Assembly: GCA_020633955.1 (NCBI GenBank)
Contig: JACKCP010000016.1
Location: forward strand, 1-42,417
Length of the DNA: 42,417 bases
Source of the DNA: Desulfobacteraceae bacterium
GTDB lineage: Bacteria > Desulfobacterota > Desulfobacteria > Desulfobacterales > JACKCP01
Direction of reading: 5' to 3'
This document shows positions 1-8,083 of this stretch, piece by piece; position 1 is the first letter of the stretch, and each line of letters starts with the position of its first letter. A program made the translations under genes and the position numbers. Below the pieces are notes generated by a model. It was given only the letters and a program-made list of their open reading frames with translations, was not told the DNA's origin and ran no database searches.

Positions 1-268
1 AGGTCTTTGAATTTTCATTGTTAAAATAACTTCCGTTTTTTTTCTCGCAAAATCCCATTGATGCAAGTGCATCAAGGAAATAACAAAGATTTTTTCTGTC
101 ATAACTGCTTGAAATGCATTTTCCTATTTTTTCAACTTCACAGTCTTTTTCAATTATTTCTGCTATTCCAAGTTCAACAGCTGTTTTGAGTACAGACATT
201 TTTACACTTCCTGAAAAGATATCAAAAAAAACTTTAGTAGAAAAAATTTGCGAACTATTTAAAAACAT
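1..268 (-). CDS. N-terminal part of a SAM-dependent methyltransferase with dimerisation domain (cut by window edge)
   Basis: An open frame starts with ATG at 268, immediately after the stop codon of the TonB receptor gene (TAA then ATG), and stays open to base 1, giving the first 89 residues. It reads MFLNSSQIFSTKVFFDIFSG and later contains SVLKTAVELGIAEII and a C-terminal winged-helix-like stretch (LCYFLDALASMGFCEKK). This pattern of a helix that places the protein in a class 'A.ELGI.D.I', followed by a short winged helix ending in 'L..MGF', is typical of the dimerisation domain in front of O-/C-methyltransferases of the hydroxyindole-O-methyltransferase type. The SAM-binding domain would lie outside the window. 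Zero spacing to the receptor gene means co-transcription. The substrate is unknown; next to a receptor it may modify the imported compound or a metallophore, which is inference. Confidence 0.6.
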   Translation of the reverse strand, partial: MFLNSSQIFSTKVFFDIFSGSVKMSVLKTAVELGIAEIIEKDCEVEKIGKCISSSYDRKNLCYFLDALASMGFCEKKNGSYFNNENSKT

Positions 269-2311
269 TTAAATTCTCCAGCTTATTGTTAATCCAAAAA
301 CTCTTGGTTCTCCGTCTTCAACCATTGTGTAGCCCATATTGTTTTCAACTTTTTTATTTATATATTCTTCATCAAAAAGGTTTTTGCACCATATGGAAAT
401 ATCGTATGATTTATATCTGAAACCTGATTTAAGTCCAAAAAGTACATATCCGTCATCTTCAAGAGAGTTTGCTGCATCAAAATACCTTTTTGAGCACCCT
501 GACATATCGCCTGTAAAATAGACTCCATTTTTAAAAAAATATCCAAGACCAAGACTGTAAGTCAATTCCGGAGCCCAGGGCAGGCTGTTTCCTGAATAAT
601 CAAAAGAACCTGATTTCCATTTATCAACTTCAGATAAAGCAAAGCCTGTTCCTGCATTGATTTCAAAACCTTTAAAAGGAAGAGCCTTTATTTCAAATTC
701 AAAGCCCTTTGTTTTTGCTTTGGCTGCATTTGTAAACTTCCACACGCCTGCTCCACCTCCTTGAACTTCTTCTCTTATCTGTTTATCGCTTATATCTGTG
801 TAAAATATTGTAAAATCAGTTTTAAGACGGTTATCAAAAAAGGCCGATTTTATTCCAGCCTCATAATTATCCGTATATTCAGGAGAATATGAAAAATTAT
901 CTTTTGAAGTTGCTGAAAAATAATTATAACCACCCTGAAGCCATCCCTTTGAATATCCAAGATAAATTTTACAGTTTTGGTTTAGTTCATAAAAAAGAGA
1001 TGCCTTTGGAAGAACTTCACTTTCAGACAAATCATCGCTGTATTCTGAAGTTCCTGTAAAACTATCAAATGTCTGGCTGCCTTCCTGCTCGGATTTTTCA
1101 AGTCTAAGACCAAGGGTTATGCTGGTTTTTTTAGATAAATGCCATGAACCCTGACCAAAAACAGCAAGGGAAACATTTTTTGAGTCTGTTATTCTTTTTT
1201 TGGCAAGAACAGGATTTACATGGCTTAGTTCCATAACTGAATCTATTTTATCTTTCCCTGCATAAACGCCTGAAATCCATTCAAATCCTGAGTTATTTAC
1301 CCCTAAAATCCTTAACTCCTGACTTAAGCTCTCATTTTCAAGGTCCATATCTGAATAGCCAAGCTTTTTGAATGTTCTGTCAAAATCATGGATAAAATCC
1401 TTTTCAAAATTTCTGTGACCTGTAACAGATACAAATTCTATTCCATTTACTTGTGTTTTTAATTTTAAAGACTCACCATGATTTTTTTCATTTGAATCAT
1501 CTGCTTCAGAAGATCTTACCTTAAATCTATCTGAAAAATCAGGACCGTTTTCAAACCTCAGTCTGCTTACTCCAAAATCCTTATCTGAAACATCTGCTGC
1601 AAAAACAATGTCTGTAAAGTCACCTGGAGCCCACCTTATCTTTGCAGAAACAAATCTCTCAGTTTCATCTGCGGCCTTTTTGTTTTCAGTAATTTCGTTT
1701 TCAATATAGCCGTCTGAAGATGAGATAAATCCTGAAATCCCTGCAAAAAGTCTGCTGTCAAGCAAAGGTCCTTTAACAAAGAATCCTCCTGAATCTGAGC
1801 AATAGTTCCCTTTTTCCACAAAAATTTTTGCCTTAAGATTATTGTCCGGCTTTTCGGTTATAATATTAATAACTCCTGATTCACTGTTTCTTCCATAAAG
1901 AGTGCCCTGAGGTCCGCGTAAAACTTCAACTCGTTCTGCATCAAAAAGATTTTTATTCATCATGTATGAAACCGGGTATGCAATATCATCAACATAAAGA
2001 CCCATTGGACCAAACAGTGATGTATCAATTGTTGAAATTCCCCTTGAAACAAGAAGATCACCGGATGTGGTTTTTTTGAAATAAAGATTTGGAACAAACC
2101 CTGACAATTTTTCCAGAGTGTCAGCTCCATGTTCTTCCATGAACAACTTATCTATTACACTTATACTTCCGGGAAAATTTTTTGATAAAGAATCAGTTTT
2201 TCCAGAAGTTACAATAATTTCATCCAGTTTAGAATTCTGAGCAGACAAAGGCTCAAATTTCAAAACAATTAAAAAACAGACAAAAACAATTTTAAGCTTC
2301 ATTTTTTTCAT
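269..2311 (-). CDS. TonB-dependent outer-membrane receptor
   Basis: A 680-residue protein when started at ATG 2311, which has a strong GGAGG 5 bases upstream; the frame can be extended to a TTG at 2323 but that codon overlaps the ribosome site. It begins with a signal peptide (MKKMKLKIVFVCFLIVL, cleavage near SAQ). A TonB-box-like DEIIVTSGK follows at the mature N-terminus. The plug domain covers about residues 30-150 and carries VEVLRGPQGTLYGRNSESG and VINIITEKP. The rest reads as alternating beta-barrel strands ending in LTISWRI. It should import a scarce ligand across the outer membrane using the proton motive force through TonB. The plug and barrel resemble the broad siderophore/FecA-like group, but the ligand cannot be read from sequence. 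It is divergent to an AraC regulator, a layout common for siderophore receptors controlled by PchR-type activators. Confidence 0.93.
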   Translation of the reverse strand: MKKMKLKIVFVCFLIVLKFEPLSAQNSKLDEIIVTSGKTDSLSKNFPGSISVIDKLFMEEHGADTLEKLSGFVPNLYFKKTTSGDLLVSRGISTIDTSLFGPMGLYVDDIAYPVSYMMNKNLFDAERVEVLRGPQGTLYGRNSESGVINIITEKPDNNLKAKIFVEKGNYCSDSGGFFVKGPLLDSRLFAGISGFISSSDGYIENEITENKKAADETERFVSAKIRWAPGDFTDIVFAADVSDKDFGVSRLRFENGPDFSDRFKVRSSEADDSNEKNHGESLKLKTQVNGIEFVSVTGHRNFEKDFIHDFDRTFKKLGYSDMDLENESLSQELRILGVNNSGFEWISGVYAGKDKIDSVMELSHVNPVLAKKRITDSKNVSLAVFGQGSWHLSKKTSITLGLRLEKSEQEGSQTFDSFTGTSEYSDDLSESEVLPKASLFYELNQNCKIYLGYSKGWLQGGYNYFSATSKDNFSYSPEYTDNYEAGIKSAFFDNRLKTDFTIFYTDISDKQIREEVQGGGAGVWKFTNAAKAKTKGFEFEIKALPFKGFEINAGTGFALSEVDKWKSGSFDYSGNSLPWAPELTYSLGLGYFFKNGVYFTGDMSGCSKRYFDAANSLEDDGYVLFGLKSGFRYKSYDISIWCKNLFDEEYINKKVENNMGYTMVEDGEPRVFGLTISWRI

Positions 2312-2467
2312 TAAATCCTCCAAAAAAAATTTTTGTTAGAGAATAGGTTTATTTTTTTAAAGGGGATATAAAATCACGAACAATAGAAAACATTTCAGGA
2401 ACACTTTTTATAAAACTATTTGCTATCACCTTTTATTATTGCTAATAAAGATAGAATAATAAAACAT

Positions 2468-3457
2468 ATGGTGAAAAAATTGGATTCAAAAGTATTGATT
2501 AAAAACCATTCGGGCGAATTTACAGATTTTCATGAGAATTTTTCAGGTTCAAAAAACAAACTCCTTAAGGAATTTATCTGGGAGATTCCCCAGGATCTTG
2601 GAAAAGGTTTTTTTAAAAAATTCGTTCTTGGGTCAGGTCTTGAGATATCATTCAGCAATTGTTCCTTAAAAAGGGATTACCAGGCAAAAATTGAACACAG
2701 CACACCAATGCTTACATTTGCATTTAATATTTCAGGAAGTACAATTACAGAAAATTCATGTCTTAAAAATAATTTTGAGGCAAACCAGAATGAATCCTAT
2801 GTTCATTATTTTGAAGATCCATTAATTGGCAGAAAATCTATGAATCACAGCCTGCTAAAAGGGATATCAATAAGGGTTTCACCTGAAAAATTTGCTGAAA
2901 TAACAGGAATTGAAAATCAGAATGCTTTTTTAAGCGGTTTATCTTTAAACGGCAAAAATTTTATCAAGTCATCAAAAACATCCCCAATAATACAGTGTAC
3001 ATTGTCGCAGATGCAAAATTGTCCTCATAAAGGTCTTATAAAAAAAATTTTTCTTGAAAGCAAAGCCCTGGAGCTTATTGCATATAAAATGGAGGAGTTT
3101 ACTTTAAACCCGGTAAAAACTTCTAAAATCTCCGATAAAGACAGGGAAAAAATAATTTTAGCAAGGGACTTGCTTATTAAAGACATAAAATACCCTCCCT
3201 CCCTTTTAGCAATTTCAAAGGCAGTTAATATATCCCATACAAAACTTGAAAGAGGTTTTAAAAAGGTTTTTAACTGTACTGTTTTTGAATATTTGAGAAA
3301 GTCCAGACTTGAATACTCAAAATCACTTCTTGATGAGGGAAAAATGACCATAACTGAAACAGCATTTGAAGCCGGTTTTTCCAGCTCAAGTCATTTTGCA
3401 GCAAGTTTTTTTAAGTATTATGGAATAAGGCCTGGGGATTACAGGAGGGGGAAATAA
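2468..3457 (+). CDS. AraC-family transcriptional regulator
   Basis: About 329 residues from ATG 2468. The frame remains open upstream to a TTG at 2420, and neither start has a clear ribosome site, so the start is uncertain. The last 100 residues form the double helix-turn-helix of AraC/XylS proteins: LLAISKAVNISHTKLERGFK is the first helix-turn-helix and ITETAFEAGFSSSSHFAASF the second, followed by the family ending FFKYYGIRPGDYRR. The N-terminal 220 residues are a sensory region without a motif I can name. Position, divergent orientation and overall length resemble PchR-type regulators that sense an imported ferri-siderophore and activate the adjacent receptor. The control of the TonB receptor gene is therefore likely, but the effector is unknown. 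Confidence 0.88.
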   Translation: MVKKLDSKVLIKNHSGEFTDFHENFSGSKNKLLKEFIWEIPQDLGKGFFKKFVLGSGLEISFSNCSLKRDYQAKIEHSTPMLTFAFNISGSTITENSCLKNNFEANQNESYVHYFEDPLIGRKSMNHSLLKGISIRVSPEKFAEITGIENQNAFLSGLSLNGKNFIKSSKTSPIIQCTLSQMQNCPHKGLIKKIFLESKALELIAYKMEEFTLNPVKTSKISDKDREKIILARDLLIKDIKYPPSLLAISKAVNISHTKLERGFKKVFNCTVFEYLRKSRLEYSKSLLDEGKMTITETAFEAGFSSSSHFAASFFKYYGIRPGDYRRGK

Positions 3458-3460
3458 TTT

Positions 3461-4120
3461 TCAGATCTGTCCTAGTATTAAATCAGGATCAAAACCACCT
3501 TTAAGTGGATTTACAGCAATAAACTCAGCTACATTGGAAGATTTCAAAAATCTTTCCATTTTTTCAGACTCAATGCTGAAAGAAAAAATTTTTTTATAGC
3601 TTGAAAAAAAACTTTCAGATAAAAAATCATTATCAATTTCATCTTCCAAAACATTGATAATATCAAATTTATCACCAAATTCCTGTTTAAGATAACAGGA
3701 TAAAAGCATATCTTCTGCCACAAGAAGATATCTGGAATTGTTATGCCAGAAAACAGGCTCTTTACTGCTTCCAATTATTTTTACAGTTTTGCCAGGTCCA
3801 TTATTATCAAAACCTGTTATAAAAAGTTTAAGCAGTACCTTATCCTTTATATAAGGTATTACAATTCCCTCTTTAAGCTCAATATGATCAAAGCTGCAAT
3901 CAGTTATTCCCCAGTTTTCACTAGGTCTTAAAGCTGTTTTTTTGTTCCAGCCAAACATCATGTCCATAATAAAACTGTTTTTAAATCCAAGAACAAAAAG
4001 AAGAGCCTGAACATCCTCACTTTTCTTACCCCAAAGCTGATGTACTGTTCTTATGGAAAAAGACATTGCTTTTTTTGTCCATAAACTAGAATCACATTTC
4101 AGGCTGTTATTTGGATTCAC
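3461..4120 (-). CDS. Degenerate Toprim-like protein, function unknown
   Basis: 219 residues from a GTG at 4120 with GAGAG upstream. The order of motifs recalls the primase-type Toprim region of phage-like DnaG/CHC2 proteins: EGIVIPYIKDKVLLKLFITG, then VKIIGSSKEPVFWH, then YLLVAEDMLLSCYLKQEFGD (where the family has a V.E..LDALL pattern), and near the end NPLKGGFDPDLIL (where the family has a GKDP motif). The acidic D-x-D pair expected after strand four is replaced by FSFSIESEKMERF, and there is no zinc finger and no helicase domain. If the match is right the protein has lost catalytic metal ligands. It lies 17 bases behind the lipoprotein gene and is probably in the same transcript. The family assignment rests on pattern only; a search would be needed to confirm it. 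Called as a real gene because of start, spacing and codon use like its neighbours. Confidence 0.55.
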   Translation of the reverse strand: MNPNNSLKCDSSLWTKKAMSFSIRTVHQLWGKKSEDVQALLFVLGFKNSFIMDMMFGWNKKTALRPSENWGITDCSFDHIELKEGIVIPYIKDKVLLKLFITGFDNNGPGKTVKIIGSSKEPVFWHNNSRYLLVAEDMLLSCYLKQEFGDKFDIINVLEDEIDNDFLSESFFSSYKKIFSFSIESEKMERFLKSSNVAEFIAVNPLKGGFDPDLILGQI

Positions 4121-4137
4121 AATAATCTCTCAATATT

Positions 4138-5031
4138 TTATTGTTCAGGCGGCTGCTCTGGTTGGGAAGGGATCATATTAAACCTTTCCATCTGATCAGG
4201 ATACTGAATAATAAATTCTTCCAGACTTCCCCTGCTTCCTGCAACTATTATATTATTCAGTTTAAGTTCTTTAAGCCGGCCTTTAAAGTAAGGATTAATT
4301 ATTTTTTCAAGGCTTTTTATATGATCCTTAACTTTTGTAAAATTTTTTATTTCATTGTACTCAAGTGATGAAAAATAAAATACAAGATTATCCCTTAAAG
4401 AAGGATGAACAGGTAAAGGTTCAGGCATTTCTTCGGTAGTCCTGGCTGGTTTTTCAAGGGTTTCAATAACACTCAAGCTGATGCAGATTTGTCTGTCTTT
4501 TGAGTATGGGGTCCTTTTTTTTAGATTCACTATAAGTGGATCAAGATCAATCTTTTGCTCAGTTATTAATGGAGCACCATCAGCCGATGAAGCGGCAGCT
4601 GATTTTTTCCCCTTGATTCTAAGCCATTCAGTTTCAGCTCCTGAATCTTCCTTGACAAGAACAAGTTTTTCTTCTGTAAGTGAAGATATCAGATATTGAT
4701 ATGTATTTCCAGGTTCCCATCCGGTTTCAATCTCGTCTCCTGTCTCAACTGTAATTTTGAGATATTTATTTTTTTCAGCCAGTTCCCAGGTTCCCCTCTG
4801 CAGACCTTTTTTCTGAACTACTTCTGAAAAGTGTCCCATCTGCCTTACCTGTGATTCCCAGTTACCGTTAGCTTTTATGCTCATTATTATCATACTTCTT
4901 CTATAGCTGAATCTCCAGTCATCTATAAGGCTTAAGGTAAAAGGGTCCTGAAGATCGCCTGAGCCTGAGCAGGAAAATAGAACAGACAATAATAATAAAG
5001 CTGAAAATAAATATTTAATCTTTTTCATCAT
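4138..5031 (-). CDS. Lipoprotein with C-terminal FliL-like domain
   Basis: About 297 residues starting at the ATG-ATG pair at 5031/5028, overlapping the end of the upstream gene by 14-17 bases. The N-terminus MMKKIKYLFSALLLLSVLFSC is a lipoprotein signal with lipobox LFSC, so the mature protein is likely lipid-anchored. Residues about 30-125 form a small beta-rich domain (GTWELAEKNKYLKITVETGD). From about residue 150 the sequence follows FliL: IDLDPLIVNLKKR matches the FliL pattern 'l.P..VNL', then a strand ICISLSVIE, then HPSLRDNLVFYFSSLEYNEI matching 'lrd.ii..lssk...el', and IIVAGSRGSLEEFIIQYP in place of the final '..f..fvvQ'. FliL normally sits by the flagellar stator, but no flagellar gene is nearby, so a flagellar role is not implied. 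It may stabilise another MotA/ExbB-like or envelope complex; that is inference. Confidence 0.7.
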   Translation of the reverse strand: MMKKIKYLFSALLLLSVLFSCSGSGDLQDPFTLSLIDDWRFSYRRSMIIMSIKANGNWESQVRQMGHFSEVVQKKGLQRGTWELAEKNKYLKITVETGDEIETGWEPGNTYQYLISSLTEEKLVLVKEDSGAETEWLRIKGKKSAAASSADGAPLITEQKIDLDPLIVNLKKRTPYSKDRQICISLSVIETLEKPARTTEEMPEPLPVHPSLRDNLVFYFSSLEYNEIKNFTKVKDHIKSLEKIINPYFKGRLKELKLNNIIVAGSRGSLEEFIIQYPDQMERFNMIPSQPEQPPEQ

Positions 5032-5203
5032 CAATTTTTTCACAATAGCAATTATTATCATCACAGATTTTGCATTCATAGGAAGCATCGATTTTATCTT
5101 CAAAATCTTCACGTTCCTCCAACTCTTCAGCTTTTTTCCTTTTGGAAAAAAATACAAAATAAGCAATTCCGCATATGATTAATACTCCGAATATAATAGA
5201 CAT
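5015..5203 (-). CDS. Small single-helix membrane protein with Cys-rich tail
   Basis: 62 residues from ATG 5203, chosen over ATG 5215 because GGAG lies 6 bases before the second ATG. One transmembrane helix (SIIFGVLIICGIAYFVFF) is followed by a positively charged patch SKRKK and then an acidic tail. The tail contains YECKICDDNNCYC, four cysteines in a C-x2-C-x4-C-x-C spacing that could bind a metal or form a cluster. By the positive-inside rule the tail is cytoplasmic. Its end overlaps the start of the FliL-like lipoprotein gene, which suggests translational coupling and a shared role. I do not recognise a named family. Confidence 0.65.
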   Translation of the reverse strand: MSIIFGVLIICGIAYFVFFSKRKKAEELEEREDFEDKIDASYECKICDDNNCYCEKIDDEKD

Positions 5204-5326
5204 TGTATACTCCATTTTAATAATTAAAAATAAACTTAACAGGCTGTAAAACTAAATTGATCTTTTTTCAAATCTATTCAAACAGTCTGAATAAAAATTT
5301 ATTGCATTTAATATTAGATCCGATTT

Positions 5327-5650
5327 TTATTTATTCCTGAAATTTTCTAAAAAAACCACTTTTGGCTCTTCATTGGATTTTAAAGTCTTAATTCCAAAAC
5401 AATTACAGGAAAGCCAGAATCTTAAACATTTTGGACATACTTCAAAAATACATCCCACATGGTGATATCCGCCTTCAATAACCCCGCAGTGTGGACATCT
5501 TTTTTTTACGTTATTATGAATTTCATATAATGTCTTGTTTCTCGGCTTATAGGGAAGAGCTTCATAAAAGACTCCGTCTATTCTTATAAAATGCTTTAGA
5601 CATGATTGTGAAAGACTTTTTTCCCTGCCGCATAAACTGCATTTCGCCAT
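5327..5650 (-). CDS. Small zinc-ribbon protein
   Basis: 107 residues starting at ATG 5650. Two metal-binding units are visible: an N-terminal CSLCGREK..SC..H and a central RCPHCGVIEGGYHHVGC followed by CPKCLRFWLSCNC. The second resembles a recurrent small zinc-ribbon protein of unknown function with the pattern CP.CG...GGYHH.GCD.E.CP.C..Q...C.C, often found in phage and accessory regions. There is no membrane segment. It follows batE by 25 bases on the same strand, so it may be transcribed with the bat operon, but no function follows from that. Possible roles are nucleic-acid or protein binding. Confidence 0.65.
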   Translation of the reverse strand: MAKCSLCGREKSLSQSCLKHFIRIDGVFYEALPYKPRNKTLYEIHNNVKKRCPHCGVIEGGYHHVGCIFEVCPKCLRFWLSCNCFGIKTLKSNEEPKVVFLENFRNK

Positions 5651-5675
5651 AACAATAAAGTTTCTTTAACTTAAA

Positions 5676-6392
5676 TCAGATAACACCAAGGCCTGAGCTG
5701 TCAATCCAGCCGGGCTTTCCATCACTGGTTAAAATTTTGCAGAAACCATCTTCGCATTTATAAATTTTAACCAGTGAACCTTCAGCAAGAGAAAAAAGAA
5801 TTGATGCTTTTTCACTGTGAGCTGAATAAATTTTTGACTCAGTAATAACGATACCTTTTTTACAAATATTATACTCAAGAAAGTAATTTATACAGCTTAA
5901 AATTAAATAAAAGCTTAAAAGGCCTGTAATTATTTTAAAAACAAAAAATTTTTTTTTGAATAAAAGCAGAAGAACAAATAAAGCAAAAAAAACAAGTGAC
6001 AAAATATTTATAAAAAACTCAGAAAAATAAGTTCTTAAAAAAAAGACTTTATCTGTAAAAAATCTCTGATTATTTTCGCACATCGAAAGTTTTGCAATGC
6101 AAACGTCCATATTGAATTTAAGGTCAGGATCAAAGAAAAGATATTTTTCTGCCTTTTTATACCACTGAAAAGCATGACCATATTTTTCCAGTTTAAAAAA
6201 GCAATTACCAATATTAAAGGCGAGTTCACCTGTAAGGTTGTAATTATCAGCCTCTGCCTGAAAAAGCTCAAGTGCCTTTTCATACTGATTTTCATTGTAT
6301 AATTTTACTGCTCTGTCAAAGTCAGCAGAAGCGCAAAAAGGACTTAAAATAAAACCGGATAAAACCAGTAAATAAAAAAATTTCCTAAACAT
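5676..6392 (-). CDS. batE: BatE-type TPR and SH3 domain protein
   Basis: 238 residues. A signal peptide (residues 1-23, ending FCASA) leads into TPR repeats at about 25-95 (AVKLYNENQYEKALELFQ and LAFNIGNCFFKLEKYGHAFQ). Two hydrophobic helices at about 128-172 follow, and a C-terminal SH3-like domain at about 180-238 (GSLVKIYKCEDGFCKILTSD, GKPGWIDSSGLGVI). This TPR-membrane-SH3 order is that of BatE proteins in Bacteroides aerotolerance operons. The start lies 2 bases after the batD stop codon, so the two are in one transcript. It should act on the periplasmic face of the inner membrane with BatA-D. Confidence 0.82.
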   Translation of the reverse strand: MFRKFFYLLVLSGFILSPFCASADFDRAVKLYNENQYEKALELFQAEADNYNLTGELAFNIGNCFFKLEKYGHAFQWYKKAEKYLFFDPDLKFNMDVCIAKLSMCENNQRFFTDKVFFLRTYFSEFFINILSLVFFALFVLLLLFKKKFFVFKIITGLLSFYLILSCINYFLEYNICKKGIVITESKIYSAHSEKASILFSLAEGSLVKIYKCEDGFCKILTSDGKPGWIDSSGLGVI

Positions 6393-6394
6393 TT

Positions 6395-8083
6395 TTAAAA
6401 CCTTTTAATAAGATTTTTTCCATTTAAAACCAGTTTTTTCAAATCAAAGTCTGTATTTATGCCGGAAAATTCTGCAAATTCAAGTTCTGATAAATATTTT
6501 TTTATTTCATCATCATCTGTTTTAGAAATAAAGGTTTCAACTGTTTCACCATACTTCTCCTGAAAATAATTGTTTATCACCGAGCGAAGTTCATGGATAT
6601 TTTTCTTTTCAGGATTTTTCTTTTCAAGCCTGTTAAGCTTTTTAAGACATACATTTCTTATATTTTTAGAAAATAGTGCAGGACTTATTTTTCTAAACAT
6701 TAAAAAAAGACAAAAACAAAAACCTGTTGCAATATAAAGCTTTAAAAATAAAGAATAATCCGGAACCGAAGAAAACATGGTTTCCTTTTGTTCCTTTAAA
6801 TAAATTATATCATCCCTTAATTTGGGTTTTTTTATTTTTTTATCCTCTTTTTTTTCAATAATTTTATTTTCTGTATTTTGTTTTTTTTCAGGATTTTTTC
6901 CCATTTCACCTGTTACCAGAAAAGTTTTTTTCTCAATTTCAATATCATTCCATTTTTCCTTTTCAGGATCAAAATAACAAAATTTCTGGCCTGGAATTTC
7001 AAAGGTCCCTGATTTTGATGGAACAACGGCATAATTAAATGTAACCTCGCCCTCTTCACCCTTTGAAGATTTTTTTAATTCAAACTTTGGATTATCAGGA
7101 TAAATTTTAAATTCATCTGTACTGTTAATTTCAGGAAGTTTTATATCAGAAAGGTTTCCAAATCCCTTTACTGTTATTCTGTAATTTATGAAATCGTCTG
7201 GTGAAATAGTCTTTTTATCAATATCAGCAGCTCCGGTAATCTGACCGATAATATTTGAAAAAAAAGAATTAAGATTGTTTTTTGGAAGTTTTTTTATAAC
7301 GTATGGTACATCCTGTGTAAAAATAATTTTTTTTGAAGTCTGAAATGTTGAAAATCCAGGGTCACTGAAAAAAGGGTCATTAAAAAAAGGATTGTTCTGT
7401 CTTGATGTTTTTCTGCCTGTCTGAGCCTCGATTCTTACAGGAGGAATCTCTCCGTCAGCTGTGGAAAAAGGATAAAGTGCATAAATAATTTCTGATACTG
7501 TATATGTTTTTTTGCCGATGATTTTGGAATATGTTCTGTCATCTAGTCTTTCTGCCTTGAAATTTTTAAAATCAGGCTCTTCAAATCCGATTTTCAATAC
7601 ACTTTCATCAGAATAAATTACAATTTTAAACTCAACCGCCTCACTTATATATGGTGAACTGTCGGAAATAAAAGCCCTGGCAAAAAAATTGTCTTTCCCT
7701 GGAATTCCGGCATCTGTTTTGGAGACATTTATTTCTAGGTTATTGGTTTTAAAACTCCCCTTATTTGTTTCAATTTCAAATGGGGGAACAATAATTTTTC
7801 CTTCTTTTACAGGAAGAACATTGAATGTATAAATAATTTTTTCTTCACGTTTTCCGTTTATAATTCTTATACTTGAACTTGTTGATGATGAAAGGACTTT
7901 TAATCCTTCAATTTGGGGAAGGTTAACGCTTCCTTTTGCATTTTCAACGCTTACAATAATATTAAATGTTTCATTTGTCTTTACTTCTGTCCTGTCAGCT
8001 CGTATTGCTACACTGGAAGCAAAAGAAAAATCTGTTAAGAAAATCAGAATAATAAAAATTGAGAAAAACAAGAGTCTTTTCAT
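6395..8083 (-). CDS. batD: BatD-type membrane-anchored periplasmic protein
   Basis: 562 residues with a signal peptide (MKRLLFFSIFIILIFLTDFS). The large N-terminal part is a chain of beta-sandwich domains with the opening typical of BatD (VAIRADRTEVKTNETFNIIV, then VPPFEIETNKGSFKTN). It contains an Asn/Phe/Pro-rich loop NPFFNDPFFSDPGF near residue 235. A transmembrane helix sits at about 448-466 (LFLKLYIATGFCFCLFLMF), and a helical cytoplasmic tail follows. The ATG shares one base with the stop codon of the batB-batC gene (TAATG). BatD proteins are thought to serve as the periplasmic scaffold of the MoxR/VWA complex. The biochemical activity of the family is not established. Confidence 0.85.
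   Translation of the reverse strand: MKRLLFFSIFIILIFLTDFSFASSVAIRADRTEVKTNETFNIIVSVENAKGSVNLPQIEGLKVLSSSTSSSIRIINGKREEKIIYTFNVLPVKEGKIIVPPFEIETNKGSFKTNNLEINVSKTDAGIPGKDNFFARAFISDSSPYISEAVEFKIVIYSDESVLKIGFEEPDFKNFKAERLDDRTYSKIIGKKTYTVSEIIYALYPFSTADGEIPPVRIEAQTGRKTSRQNNPFFNDPFFSDPGFSTFQTSKKIIFTQDVPYVIKKLPKNNLNSFFSNIIGQITGAADIDKKTISPDDFINYRITVKGFGNLSDIKLPEINSTDEFKIYPDNPKFELKKSSKGEEGEVTFNYAVVPSKSGTFEIPGQKFCYFDPEKEKWNDIEIEKKTFLVTGEMGKNPEKKQNTENKIIEKKEDKKIKKPKLRDDIIYLKEQKETMFSSVPDYSLFLKLYIATGFCFCLFLMFRKISPALFSKNIRNVCLKKLNRLEKKNPEKKNIHELRSVINNYFQEKYGETVETFISKTDDDEIKKYLSELEFAEFSGINTDFDLKKLVLNGKNLIKRF

Noticed and set aside
2324..2467. Fur box between the TonB receptor and AraC genes
   Set aside because: I looked for the GATAATGAT pattern and found no convincing match, so iron control is not supported by the sequence.
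5032..5166. N-terminal extension of the FliL-like lipoprotein to 5166
   Set aside because: It overlaps most of the Cys-rich membrane protein gene and would hide the lipoprotein signal peptide that begins at 5031.
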